NCBI GenBank assembly: GCA_902576335.1
Contig: CACGVC010000007.1
Location: forward strand, 1-42,373
Reading direction: 5' to 3'
DNA from: an uncultured Pelagibacteraceae bacterium
Lineage (GTDB): Bacteria > Pseudomonadota > Alphaproteobacteria > Pelagibacterales > Pelagibacteraceae
DNA length: 42,373 nucleotides
Below are positions 8,797 through 18,699 of this stretch, piece after piece (within the stretch, counting starts at the first letter, position 1; the number at the start of each line of letters is the position of its first letter). The translations under genes were made by a program, and so were the position numbers. The notes under the pieces are model-generated. The model was not told where the DNA came from, did not search any database, and worked only from the letters and a program-made list of their open reading frames with translations.

Positions 8797-9525
8797 TTAT
8801 ATAGTTAATGTATTTGAGTGAATACTGATTAGATTATTCTTAACAAATCTAAAAATTTCACAATCGTACTTGTTATATTTTTTAATTATATTTTCCTCAT
8901 TCTTGGTGATACCAGGGTAACGTTTTTTGTTTGAATGAAAATTAATTATTTTATCTAAGTTTTCAAATAAAATAATTTTATCAAAAGATGCTAAATTTTT
9001 TTTTGCTAAAACTATATTTTTTTTAAAATCTAAATTTAAATGACCTGAATAATATCTTGTATATTGATTATTTGCTTCCCATGCTTTTTTACAAAAATTA
9101 TCCAAACCTGCTTTTGTTAAATGATAGTAATGATGTTTTTTATTTCTTAAAATATCATGATAATATGAGTAAACCCTTGCGACAGGGTCACGAATTACAG
9201 TTATTGTTTTAATATCACTAAAATTAGTATTTTTTTTTAATGGGTAGTGAACAGTCCAATAACTTGGATAATAGGGTCTATAGACTTTATTTTTGTATTT
9301 TTTTTGTAATTCTAAATTGATTGATGTTCCACCAGTTTTTGGAACATGTATAAAGTAGATCTTACCTTTTATAATTTTATAATCTAGTTTTAATGTATTT
9401 AAACCGTTTCTCAGTATTTGTTCTTCAAATGTTTTATTAAACAACCTATCAATTGGTTTGATGAAAATTTTAGTAAATATTTTTATGAGTCTAGAATTAC
9501 GTTTTAAATGTTTAGGTTTAATCAT
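8797..9525 (-). CDS. Sulfotransferase-family protein
   Basis: A 242-residue protein with the two PAPS-binding elements of the sulfotransferase superfamily. The 5'-phosphosulfate loop is IHVPKTGGTSI near residue 55, and the 3'-phosphate element is VIRDPVARVYSYYHD near residue 110. Such enzymes transfer sulfate from PAPS to a carbohydrate or other acceptor; the acceptor here cannot be read from the sequence. No signal peptide is evident. It lies downstream of the groEL terminator and upstream of the small basic ORF, unlike the housekeeping genes around it, which suggests an accessory surface-glycan function. Base composition looks as AT-rich as its neighbours. Confidence 0.85.
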   Translation of the reverse strand: MIKPKHLKRNSRLIKIFTKIFIKPIDRLFNKTFEEQILRNGLNTLKLDYKIIKGKIYFIHVPKTGGTSINLELQKKYKNKVYRPYYPSYWTVHYPLKKNTNFSDIKTITVIRDPVARVYSYYHDILRNKKHHYYHLTKAGLDNFCKKAWEANNQYTRYYSGHLNLDFKKNIVLAKKNLASFDKIILFENLDKIINFHSNKKRYPGITKNEENIIKKYNKYDCEIFRFVKNNLISIHSNTLTI

Positions 9526-9556
9526 ATGTTATGGAGAGTAATAAACATTTTTATCG

Positions 9557-9588
9557 TAAAAAACCCCCAGAAATTTTTCTCTGAGGGT
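9557..9588 (-). terminator. Rho-independent terminator of groES-groEL
   Basis: Read on the minus strand, a 9-base-pair stem (ACCCTCAGA pairing with TCTGGGGGT, one G-U pair) with an 8-base loop is followed at once by a run of T. It lies about 50 bases past the groEL stop. The C-A mismatch seen on the plus strand becomes the G-U pair on the minus strand, which fits a minus-strand terminator. Confidence 0.8.
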
Positions 9589-9639
9589 ATATAATTTGTT
9601 TTGCTTGTGTATTAAGAGTGTTATCGTTAGGGGGCCGTA

Positions 9640-11319
<1,680 letters not shown>

Positions 11320-11324
11320 TTATA

Positions 11325-11615
11325 TTATTTACTTGAAATACCCATAATGTCTGACTCTTTCATTATGCTGTATTCCTTACCATCAATTTTGACTTCAGTT
11401 CCTGACCATTTGCCAAATAAAACTTTGTCTCCAACTTTAACATCCATTGGAATTTTTTTTCCATCTTCAGTTTTTGCACCACCACCAACAGCAACAACTT
11501 TTCCTTCTTGGGGCTTCTCTTGTGCAGTATCTGGTATGATTATTCCTCCAGCAGTTTTTTCGCTGCTATCTAAAACTTCTATTAAAACTCTGTCATGTAA
11601 CGGTCTAAATTTCAT
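11325..11615 (-). CDS. groES: Co-chaperonin GroES (10 kDa)
   Basis: A 96-residue protein with the complete GroES fold signature: [11 protein letters not shown] at the N-terminus, the mobile loop region [13 protein letters not shown] that contacts Gro[11 protein letters not shown], and the closing [19 protein letters not shown]. It caps the GroEL ring. An AGGAG ribosome-binding site at 11621-11625 sits 5 bases before the ATG. It is the first gene of the groES-groEL operon, with the promoter described at 11643-11670. Confidence 0.99.
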   Translation of the reverse strand: MKFRPLHDRVLIEVLDSSEKTAGGIIIPDTAQEKPQEGKVVAVGGGAKTEDGKKIPMDVKVGDKVLFGKWSGTEVKIDGKEYSIMKESDIMGISSK

Positions 11616-11642
11616 ATATTCTCCTATATAAATATGAAGTTC

Positions 11643-11670
11643 ATATAGAGATTGGTAATACTATTTCAAG
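11643..11670 (-). promoter_or_regulatory. Candidate heat-shock (RpoH, sigma-32 type) promoter for groES
   Basis: On the minus strand CTTGAAA (11670-11664) is followed after 16 bases by CTATAT (11648-11643), about 28 bases before the groES ATG. CTTGAAA is the consensus -35 of RpoH promoters, and the -10 fits the alphaproteobacterial pattern CYTATNT in six of seven positions. No CIRCE inverted repeat for HrcA is present in the 124-base gap. Confidence 0.55.
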
Positions 11671-11739
11671 ATATACTTGATATTTAGTTTATTAAAAAAG
11701 GTAGGAAATTGTGGATTTTTTGGGTTATAGATTATTTTG

Positions 11740-12558
11740 ATGACTAAAAATTTAGACAAAGATGGTTTCTGCTCCATCGTTGATAATTATCAGCTTTTTT
11801 ATATCGATTTATGGGGTGTTATTCATAATGGAATAAACCTTCACAAAGAGGCAATTAACGTTTTAAAAGAAATCACAAAAAAAGGCAAAGAATACATTCT
11901 ACTTACTAATGCTCCAAGACCTAATGATGTTGTTAAATCCTTTTTAGAAAAAATGGGTATGGAAAAAGAAATTAGAGATCATGTTTTTACATCTGGTCAA
12001 GCATCATTAAATTATCTTAAAAAAAATTTATCCACCCGGAAATTTTTTCACGTTGGACCACCACGTGATTTTGATTTGTTCAATGAATTTGCTAAAATGA
12101 AGTCAGACAATATTGATGATGGAGATTACATATTGTGTACAGGATTATTTGAAAAATTTGATAAAGATTTGAATTATTATAAAGATTTATTTGAAAAAAA
12201 TTTAGATAAAGAGATGATTTGTACCAATCCAGACTTAATTGTGGATAGGGGTGATAAAAGAGAGCTTTGTGCAGGATCGGTCGCTATAGTTTTTGAAAAA
12301 ATGGGCGGCAAGGTAGTATATTTTGGTAAGCCATATCCTGAGGTTTATAATTTATCAATTGATAACAAAGGTAAAAAGACTCTTTCTGTTGGTGATAATT
12401 TAAATACTGATATTAAAGGTGCGAATCTTTTAAACTTTGACTCGTTAATTATTTCAAATGGTATTCATAAAAATGAAATCAAAGAAAAAGGAATTGAAGC
12501 AACCGCGAAATCTTATGAAACAATCTGTAACTATATACAATCAGAGTTAAAATGGTAA
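11740..12558 (+). CDS. HAD-superfamily class IIA hydrolase (TIGR01459 type)
   Basis: A 272-residue haloacid-dehalogenase-superfamily phosphatase. Motif I is YIDLWGVIHNG near residue 25, with the nucleophilic Asp and WGV in place of the usual DGT; motif II is LLTNAPRP; the late elements GKPYPEVY and SVGDNLNTDIKGA supply the lysine and metal-binding acids. The WGV(I/L) variant is typical of the alphaproteobacterial TIGR01459 group. The substrate is unknown. ATG 11740 is preferred over a TTG one codon earlier. It overlaps ribF by 7 bases, and the groES-groEL / HAD / ribF order matches other alphaproteobacteria. Confidence 0.85.
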   Translation: MTKNLDKDGFCSIVDNYQLFYIDLWGVIHNGINLHKEAINVLKEITKKGKEYILLTNAPRPNDVVKSFLEKMGMEKEIRDHVFTSGQASLNYLKKNLSTRKFFHVGPPRDFDLFNEFAKMKSDNIDDGDYILCTGLFEKFDKDLNYYKDLFEKNLDKEMICTNPDLIVDRGDKRELCAGSVAIVFEKMGGKVVYFGKPYPEVYNLSIDNKGKKTLSVGDNLNTDIKGANLLNFDSLIISNGIHKNEIKEKGIEATAKSYETICNYIQSELKW

Positions 12559-13481
12559 AAACGAAATTATATAATAGTTTTAATATTAAAAAGAGTCATA
12601 AAAATTCAATTATTTTAATTGGTAATTTTGATGGACTTCATCTTGGACATCAAAAATTATTTAGAATAGCAAAAAGATATAAAAAAAAATATTCTTTAAA
12701 GATTGGTGTTTTGACTTTTGAGCCAATGCCAAAAATGTTTTTTAACCCCAATTTAAAAAATTTTAGATTATCTAATTTAAATCAAAAAATTGAAAATTTA
12801 AGTAAGCTTAATGTTGATTTTGTTATTATTAAGAAATTTAATCATAAATTTTCAAAAACAAAATCAATTTCATTTATTAAAGAAACTTTAAGTAGGAAAC
12901 TTAGTCCTAAATTTATTTTTGTAAGTAATAATTTTAGATTTGGAAATAAAAGAGAAGGAAATGTAGAACAATTAATTAATCACGAGAAATTATTTAATTA
13001 TAAGATTGTCAAACCACAGCCTTTAATAATTAAAAAAAAAATTGTTTCATCTTCTCTGATAAGAAAATATTTACAAAATGGAAAACTTAAGGATGCAAAC
13101 AAACTTTTAAAAAGAAATTGGTCAATTGATGGAAAAGTTCAAAAAGGTAAACAGCTAGGAAAAAAGATTGGTTTTCCAACAGCTAACATCGATATCAATG
13201 ATTATGTTTTGGCTAAACCTGGTGTTTACGGCGTTAAAGTCAGAAAAATAAATAGATCAAATTATATCATAGGTATAGCAAATTTAGGATATCGACCCAC
13301 ATTTAATGGAAAGAAAATACTATTAGAGGTTCATCTATTTAATTTTTCTGGAAATTTATATAATAAGTATTTAAGAGTTGAATTCTTAAAATTTATAAGA
13401 AAAGAAAAAAAATTCAAAAATGTAGAACAATTGAAGAAACAAATTAATGTCGATCTTTTAATTGCAAAAAAAATAAAATGA
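12552..13481 (+). CDS. ribF: Bifunctional riboflavin kinase / FAD synthetase
   Basis: A 309-residue enzyme that phosphorylates riboflavin to FMN and adenylates FMN to FAD. The N-terminal nucleotidyltransferase domain shows IGNFDGLHLGHQKL (residues 23-36, the HxGH-type site) and the later SSSLIRKYL. The C-terminal kinase domain shows GKKIGFPTANI near residue 205 and the closing LRVEFLKFIRKEKKF. The length matches the family. It overlaps the HAD gene by 7 bases and ileS by 4, so the three are one transcription unit. Confidence 0.96.
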   Translation: MVKTKLYNSFNIKKSHKNSIILIGNFDGLHLGHQKLFRIAKRYKKKYSLKIGVLTFEPMPKMFFNPNLKNFRLSNLNQKIENLSKLNVDFVIIKKFNHKFSKTKSISFIKETLSRKLSPKFIFVSNNFRFGNKREGNVEQLINHEKLFNYKIVKPQPLIIKKKIVSSSLIRKYLQNGKLKDANKLLKRNWSIDGKVQKGKQLGKKIGFPTANIDINDYVLAKPGVYGVKVRKINRSNYIIGIANLGYRPTFNGKKILLEVHLFNFSGNLYNKYLRVEFLKFIRKEKKFKNVEQLKKQINVDLLIAKKIK

Positions 13482-16207
13482 GTAAAAGTCAAATAAATTT
13501 ACCTAAAACAGCTTTTTCAATGAAGGCAAATTTACCGATAAGAGAGCCAGAAATATTGGAACTTTGGAAAAAAATTGACCTTTATAAAGAATTAAGAAAT
13601 TCAAGAAAAGGAAAAGAAAAGTTTGTTCTTCACGATGGTCCTCCGTATGCAAATGGAAATATTCATATGGGCACTGCTTTGAACAAAATATTAAAGGATA
13701 TCATTGTGAAGTTCCATCAAATGGATGGTAAAGACTCTGTTTATGTGCCAGGTTGGGATTGCCATGGTTTACCTATTGAGTGGAAAATTGAAGAACAATA
13801 CAAAAAAAATAAAAAAAATAAAAATGATGTTCCAATTGTAGAATTTAGAAAGGAATGTCGAACGTTTGCAGAAAAATGGATAGAGGTTCATAAAGACCAG
13901 TTTAAAAGACTGGGTGTTGTTGGTGACTGGGAAAATTATTATTCAACAATGAGTTATGATGCAGAGGCACAAATTGTAAGAGAGTTAGGCAAATTTTTAA
14001 AAGAGGGAAGTCTTTATAGGGGATTTAAACCAGTTTTATGGTCAACAGTAGAAAAGACAGCCTTGGCTGATGCTGAAGTTGAATACCAAGATCATAAATC
14101 TGATACAATTTATGCTTGCTTTCCAGTAAAATCATCCAAAATTAAAGAGCTTAATGATTGTGATATTGTAATATGGACAACCACTCCTTGGACCATACCA
14201 GCTAATAAGGCTTTAGCTTACAACGAGAGCTTAAATTATTTGATAATTCAAATAAGTGATGAGGGAAATTTTAAAAATAAAAAGATCATTATTGCAGAAG
14301 CATTATTAGACTCGGTTTTAAAAAATTGTGAGTTAAAAGAAATTAAAACTCTAAAAAAATTCAAAGGTAAAGATTTAAAGGACACTATCTGCAAGCATCC
14401 ATTTGTTAATTTGGGTTATGACTACGATATTCCAATGTTAGAAGCTCGTTTCGTTACTACTGAGCAAGGAACAGGAATTGTTCATTGTGCACCAAGTCAT
14501 GGACCTGATGATTTTAATCTTTGTTTAAACAATGGAATAAAAGCTATTGAGACAGTCGATGATGATGGAAAATATACAAAAAATGTTTCTTTATTTGAAG
14601 GTTTACATATTTTTAAGGCCAATCCAATTGTTATTGAAAAATTAAAAGATCAAAATAAACTTCTTTCAAATGGTGAATTACTACATTCGTACCCTCATTC
14701 TTGGAGATCAAAAGCACCTTTAGTTCATAGGGCAACACCACAATGGTTTATTTCTATGGAAAGTCATAAACTAAGAAGTAAAGCTTTAAAAGCAATTGAT
14801 GATACAACTTTTTATCCAAGTAAAGGCAAAGAAAGATTAAAATCAATGATTGAGACAAGACCAGATTGGTGTGTATCAAGACAGAGAGTTTGGGGTGTAC
14901 CTCTTCCAATTTTTGTAAACAAAAAATCTAATGAAATCTTGATAGATGATGAGGTATTTGAAAATATTGCAAAAATTTATGAAAAAGAGGGTTCGGATTG
15001 TTGGTTTGAAGATGATCCTCAAAAATTTTTAGGCAATAAATATAAAGCAGAAGACTTTGAAAAGCTCAGCGACATCGTTGAAGTTTGGTTTGATAGTGGA
15101 TCAACTCACTCTTTTGTTTTAGAGAAAAGAAAAGATCTTAAGTGGCCTGCATCGATGTATTTGGAGGGTTCGGATCAGCATAGAGGTTGGTTTCACTCTT
15201 CTTTATTAGAGTCGTGTGGAACAAGAGGCCGAGCACCTTTTGAGTCTATACTGTCACATGGGTTTGTTGTAGATGGAAAGGGTCTTAAAATGTCAAAATC
15301 TCTTGGAAATGTAATTGCACCAGAGGATATTTTAAAAAAGTATGGAGCCGATATTTTAAGGATTTGGGTGGCAGCATCAAATTATGCAGAAGACTTAAGA
15401 ATAGATTATTCAATATTAGACCAGCATTCGGAGTCTTATCGTAAAATAAGAAATACATTCAGATATTTACTAGGAAATATAAACGATAAATTTGAGGATT
15501 TTAATTTTGATGAAATTGATATCGAAAGCTTGCCAGAACTAGAAAAGTTTCTGTTAAATAAGATATATATACTAAATCAAAAATTTGAAACTTGTTTTCA
15601 TAAATATGATTTTCATAATCTTTATAAAGAATTGTTAAGTTTTTGCACAGTAGATTTATCAGCATTTTACTTTGATATTAGAAAGGACACTTTATATTGT
15701 GATCCAATTAATTCTGAGAAAAGAAAGTCATGCGTTACTGTTTTAAATATTCTGCTGAAATCTTTGCTTAGATGGTTCGCTCCTATTTTATCTTTCACCA
15801 CTGAAGAAATTTATCAGCTAATATCAAAGAACAGTAAAAGCATTCATTTAGAAAAATTTTTAAAATTTCCAGGAAAATTCAAAAATGATAAATTGGCAGA
15901 GAAATGGTCTCAATTATTGAAAATAAGAGATGTATGTAACATAAGCATTGAAGAAAAAAGAGCTAGTAAAGAAATTGGTTCAAGTCTAGAGGCAGATCTT
16001 AATATTCAACTTAATAAAAAATATAAGGATATAGTTGGGAGTATGGATTTATCAGAGTTATGTATAGTTTCTAAAGCCAATGTTAATTTTGATAATCAAT
16101 TAGATATTTTAGTTGAGACAAAAAAAGCGTCAGGAAATAAATGTTCTGTTTGTTGGAAGATAAGAAAAGATCCATGCGAGAGGCATCCAAAATGTCAAAT
16201 AACATAA
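13478..16207 (+). CDS. ileS: Isoleucyl-tRNA synthetase
   Basis: A 909-residue class I aminoacyl-tRNA synthetase. The N-terminal DGPPYANGNIHMGTALNK has the HIGH box in the variant form H63-M-G-T66. The editing (CP1) domain includes WTTTPWTIPANKAL and the GTGIVHCAPSHGPDD region, and the KMSKS loop is present near residue 604 (GLKMSKSLGN). A C-terminal cysteine cluster (CSVC then CERHPKC) is the remnant or full form of the zinc-binding tail. It is slightly shorter than the E. coli enzyme. The gene overlaps ribF by 4 bases and the lspA start by 16. Confidence 0.98.
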   Translation: MSKSQINLPKTAFSMKANLPIREPEILELWKKIDLYKELRNSRKGKEKFVLHDGPPYANGNIHMGTALNKILKDIIVKFHQMDGKDSVYVPGWDCHGLPIEWKIEEQYKKNKKNKNDVPIVEFRKECRTFAEKWIEVHKDQFKRLGVVGDWENYYSTMSYDAEAQIVRELGKFLKEGSLYRGFKPVLWSTVEKTALADAEVEYQDHKSDTIYACFPVKSSKIKELNDCDIVIWTTTPWTIPANKALAYNESLNYLIIQISDEGNFKNKKIIIAEALLDSVLKNCELKEIKTLKKFKGKDLKDTICKHPFVNLGYDYDIPMLEARFVTTEQGTGIVHCAPSHGPDDFNLCLNNGIKAIETVDDDGKYTKNVSLFEGLHIFKANPIVIEKLKDQNKLLSNGELLHSYPHSWRSKAPLVHRATPQWFISMESHKLRSKALKAIDDTTFYPSKGKERLKSMIETRPDWCVSRQRVWGVPLPIFVNKKSNEILIDDEVFENIAKIYEKEGSDCWFEDDPQKFLGNKYKAEDFEKLSDIVEVWFDSGSTHSFVLEKRKDLKWPASMYLEGSDQHRGWFHSSLLESCGTRGRAPFESILSHGFVVDGKGLKMSKSLGNVIAPEDILKKYGADILRIWVAASNYAEDLRIDYSILDQHSESYRKIRNTFRYLLGNINDKFEDFNFDEIDIESLPELEKFLLNKIYILNQKFETCFHKYDFHNLYKELLSFCTVDLSAFYFDIRKDTLYCDPINSEKRKSCVTVLNILLKSLLRWFAPILSFTTEEIYQLISKNSKSIHLEKFLKFPGKFKNDKLAEKWSQLLKIRDVCNISIEEKRASKEIGSSLEADLNIQLNKKYKDIVGSMDLSELCIVSKANVNFDNQLDILVETKKASGNKCSVCWKIRKDPCERHPKCQIT

Positions 16208-16695
16208 ATAAAAATTTTTTCATAAATTCCTTCATTATCTTTAGTATCTTTTGTCTTGATAGATTATCAAAAATTTATGTGATAAGTTTTCACGAGAAAA
16301 ATTATGGTTCAGATTTATATAATTCTAAATTTCTTAATATAAGTTTAATATGGAATGAAGGCATAGCTTTTGGTTTATTTTCTTTTACTGATAAATTTTT
16401 TTATCATATTTTAAGTTTTCTCATAGGAGTAGTAATATTGATTATTCTCGTAATGCTTAATAAAAGTGAAGGACTAAAAAAATATTCTCTTTTAATGATA
16501 TTAGGTGGGGCTTTAGGTAATTTTTATGATCGAATTATTTTTGAGGCTGTGCCAGATTTCATAGATTTTCATGTAGAAAATTTTCATTGGTTTATTTTTA
16601 ATGTATCAGATATATTTATTTGTTTAGGTGTTTTATTTATGATTATTTTAGAAATTATCTCTAACAAGAAAGAGTCCTTAAATGAAAAAAATTAG
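16192..16695 (+). CDS. lspA: Lipoprotein signal peptidase (signal peptidase II)
   Basis: A 167-residue, four-span inner-membrane aspartyl protease that cleaves prolipoproteins before the lipid-modified cysteine. The conserved blocks are present: CLDRLSKIYV in the first helix, WNEGIAFG near residue 54, GGALGNFYDR near 105, PDFIDF with Asp122, and FNVSD with Asp140; the last two match the catalytic pair. ATG 16192 is chosen because it gives the normal N-terminus; an in-frame ATG at 16141 lies deep in ileS and would add an unlikely polar leader. It overlaps ileS by 16 bases. Its substrate is encoded next door in the bamF-like gene. Confidence 0.95.
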   Translation: MSNNINKNFFINSFIIFSIFCLDRLSKIYVISFHEKNYGSDLYNSKFLNISLIWNEGIAFGLFSFTDKFFYHILSFLIGVVILIILVMLNKSEGLKKYSLLMILGGALGNFYDRIIFEAVPDFIDFHVENFHWFIFNVSDIFICLGVLFMIILEIISNKKESLNEKN

Positions 16696-16996
16696 ATCGA
16701 TATTGTTTTTAGTAATAGTTTTTTTTACCTTTCAAAGCTGTCAGACTGTTAAAGAAGGATTCACATCTCAAAAGAAAAAAAGTACAGATGAATTTTTAGT
16801 AGAAAAAAAATCTCCTTTAGTTATGCCACCAGATTTTAATGAGCTACCATTACCCAAAACATCTGAAAATATTGAAGAAAAAGAGTCTGAAAATAATATT
16901 GAAAAATTAATATCAAATAACAATTCTCCAGAAAGTTCAGGAGCACAAGATAAGAATTTTGAAAATTCTATTATAGAAAAAATTAAACAAAATTGA
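16682..16996 (+). CDS. BamF-like lipoprotein (DUF3035 family)
   Basis: A 104-residue predicted lipoprotein. The signal peptide ends in a lipobox, FQSC, with the modified Cys at about residue 20. The mature protein has the DUF3035 hallmark DEFLVEKKSPLVMPPDF, a motif shared by the alphaproteobacterial BAM-complex lipoprotein BamF, then a disordered, acidic and asparagine-rich tail. It overlaps the lspA stop by 14 bases; ileS-lspA-DUF3035 is a common alphaproteobacterial order. A role in outer-membrane protein assembly is inferred from the family. Confidence 0.8.
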   Translation: MKKIRSILFLVIVFFTFQSCQTVKEGFTSQKKKSTDEFLVEKKSPLVMPPDFNELPLPKTSENIEEKESENNIEKLISNNNSPESSGAQDKNFENSIIEKIKQN

Positions 16997-18150
16997 TGAT
17001 TACTAATGGCATAATTTTCAAAAATTTTCTCGTAAAAAAAAAATCTAAACAAATATCTAAAGATTTAAATCTTATTCTCAAAAAAAAAAATCAAGTTATT
17101 CAATCCTTAAGTGTCAATTATAAGGATAGTTTTGATATTAAAAAATTGAGTAAATATAAAAATTTTAAAAACTTTCGAGTAATAGGTATGGGAGGATCCT
17201 CTTTGGGGACTGAGGCTATATATGATTTTTTAAGGAAAAAAATAAAAAAAAATTTTTCTTTTATAAATGATTTAGATGTAAGAAATAAAAATAAAAAAGA
17301 TAAAAATTGTTTAAATTTAGTTGTGTCTAAATCAGGTGAAACTTTAGAAACTATAGTTAACACCAATCTCATAATAAATAAAAAAGATAAAAATTTGATT
17401 ATAACAGAAAATAAAGATAACTATCTTTATAAATTAGCTCAAAGTTTAAAAGCTGAAGTGATACATCACAATAATTTTATTGGTGGAAGATATTCGGTTT
17501 TATCTGAAACAGGAATGTTGCCTACAGAGTTAATGGGATTAGACTCAAAAAAATTTAGACAATTAAATAGTTTAGTTAAAAATAAAAAATATTTAAACGC
17601 TTTAATTTCTAACGTTAGTTCAACTATTTTTTTTCTAAAAAAGAAAAAACATAATTCAGTTATAATAAATTATGACAAAAAATCTGAAAACTTATTTTTT
17701 TGGTATCAGCAACTAATAGCAGAAAGTTTAGGTAAAAAAAAAAAAGGTTTAATGCCTATCGTTTCTAATATGCCAAAAGATAATCATAGTGTAATGCAAC
17801 TTTATTTGGATGGCTTTACAAATAATTTTTTTACATTTTTTTTCGTTCATGAGAAAAATTCACAAAAAATTGTAAACAAAGATATTCTTGACTCAAAAAA
17901 ATTTCTTAGAAACAAAAGATTATTAGATATGACATATGCTCAAAAACAAGCTACCGAGAATGTTTTTAGAAGAAAAGGAATACCTTTTAGAAGTTTTGAA
18001 ATATTAAAGAGAGATGAAAAAACTCTTGGAGAATTATTTAATTTCTTTATATTAGAGACAATTTTATTAGGTAAAGCTATTAAAGTAAATCCATATGATC
18101 AACCAGCTGTAGAATTAATTAAAAAAGAAACTAAAAAAATTTTAGTTTAA
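16996..18150 (+). CDS. pgi: Glucose-6-phosphate isomerase, short form
   Basis: A 384-residue sugar isomerase (SIS fold) that interconverts glucose-6-phosphate and fructose-6-phosphate. Visible signatures are VIGMGGSSLGTEAIYDFL near residue 62, LVVSKSGETLETIVN near 110, GGRYSVLSETGMLP near 165, and a C-terminal PYDQPAVELIKK segment. It is much shorter than the roughly 550-residue enterobacterial enzyme, as in other compact versions. ATG 16996 is preferred; it overlaps the upstream TGA by one base. A 12-adenine run at 17734-17745 is read in frame as four lysines. The stop overlaps the convergent rsmD stop by 9 bases. Confidence 0.92.
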   Translation: MITNGIIFKNFLVKKKSKQISKDLNLILKKKNQVIQSLSVNYKDSFDIKKLSKYKNFKNFRVIGMGGSSLGTEAIYDFLRKKIKKNFSFINDLDVRNKNKKDKNCLNLVVSKSGETLETIVNTNLIINKKDKNLIITENKDNYLYKLAQSLKAEVIHHNNFIGGRYSVLSETGMLPTELMGLDSKKFRQLNSLVKNKKYLNALISNVSSTIFFLKKKKHNSVIINYDKKSENLFFWYQQLIAESLGKKKKGLMPIVSNMPKDNHSVMQLYLDGFTNNFFTFFFVHEKNSQKIVNKDILDSKKFLRNKRLLDMTYAQKQATENVFRRKGIPFRSFEILKRDEKTLGELFNFFILETILLGKAIKVNPYDQPAVELIKKETKKILV

Positions 18151-18699
18151 ATTGCCGAATGAAATCTTTGAAATACCATAGGTTTTTTCTTCTAAAATAC
18201 GAAAATTTTTTGAATATTTCTCTTTTACGTTTTTGCTTCTGTGAGTAATTATTATTCCATTTTCGCTTAGAAGGTTTATTTCAAAAATTTTGTCAATTAA
18301 TTCTGAAATATTCTTATCCTTATATGGTGGATCTAAAAATATGATATCATAATTAATTTTTTTTAATTTAAGCCCAGTAAAAATATTTTGCTCTATTACC
18401 TCATATTTTTTATCTAATTTAAGATTTGATAAGTTTTTCTTTAGTATAGGAAGAACACCATTATAATTTTCAACAAAAGTGACGTATTTTGCCTCATTCG
18501 ACAAACATTCAATTCCAAATGATCCAACGCCTGCAAACAAATCCAAAATTATTGAATTCTTAATTTCAACGTTAAACTTGTTAGAATGTTTAAGAATATT
18601 GAATATCGACTCTTTTGTTAGATCTTTAAGCGGTCTAGTTTTAATATCATTGGGAGCTAATAGTTTTCTGCCTTTAAAATTTCCAGATATGATCCTCAT
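18142..18699 (-). CDS. rsmD: 16S rRNA (guanine966-N2)-methyltransferase RsmD
   Basis: A 185-residue SAM-dependent methyltransferase. The N-terminal MRIISGNFKGRKL is the family signature, followed by the substrate loop TRPLKDLTKESIFNIL, the SAM-binding motif DLFAGVGSFGIECLS, and the catalytic IIFLDPPY motif. It modifies G966 of 16S rRNA in the small subunit. It is downstream of purD with a 4-base overlap (start within the purD stop region) and convergent with pgi. Confidence 0.96.
   Translation of the reverse strand: MRIISGNFKGRKLLAPNDIKTRPLKDLTKESIFNILKHSNKFNVEIKNSIILDLFAGVGSFGIECLSNEAKYVTFVENYNGVLPILKKNLSNLKLDKKYEVIEQNIFTGLKLKKINYDIIFLDPPYKDKNISELIDKIFEINLLSENGIIITHRSKNVKEKYSKNFRILEEKTYGISKISFGNLN

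Noticed and set aside
11616..11739. CIRCE element before groES
   Set aside because: No TTAGCACTC-N9-GAGTGCTAA type inverted repeat could be found in the gap.
16141..16191. Earlier ATG for lspA at 16141
   Set aside because: It would add a polar, cysteine-containing leader read from inside the ileS zinc-tail region; ATG 16192 fits the family.
16768..17052. Minus-strand ORF across bamF and the pgi start
   Set aside because: Antisense to two supported overlapping genes; composition is the complement of Lys/Glu-rich codons.
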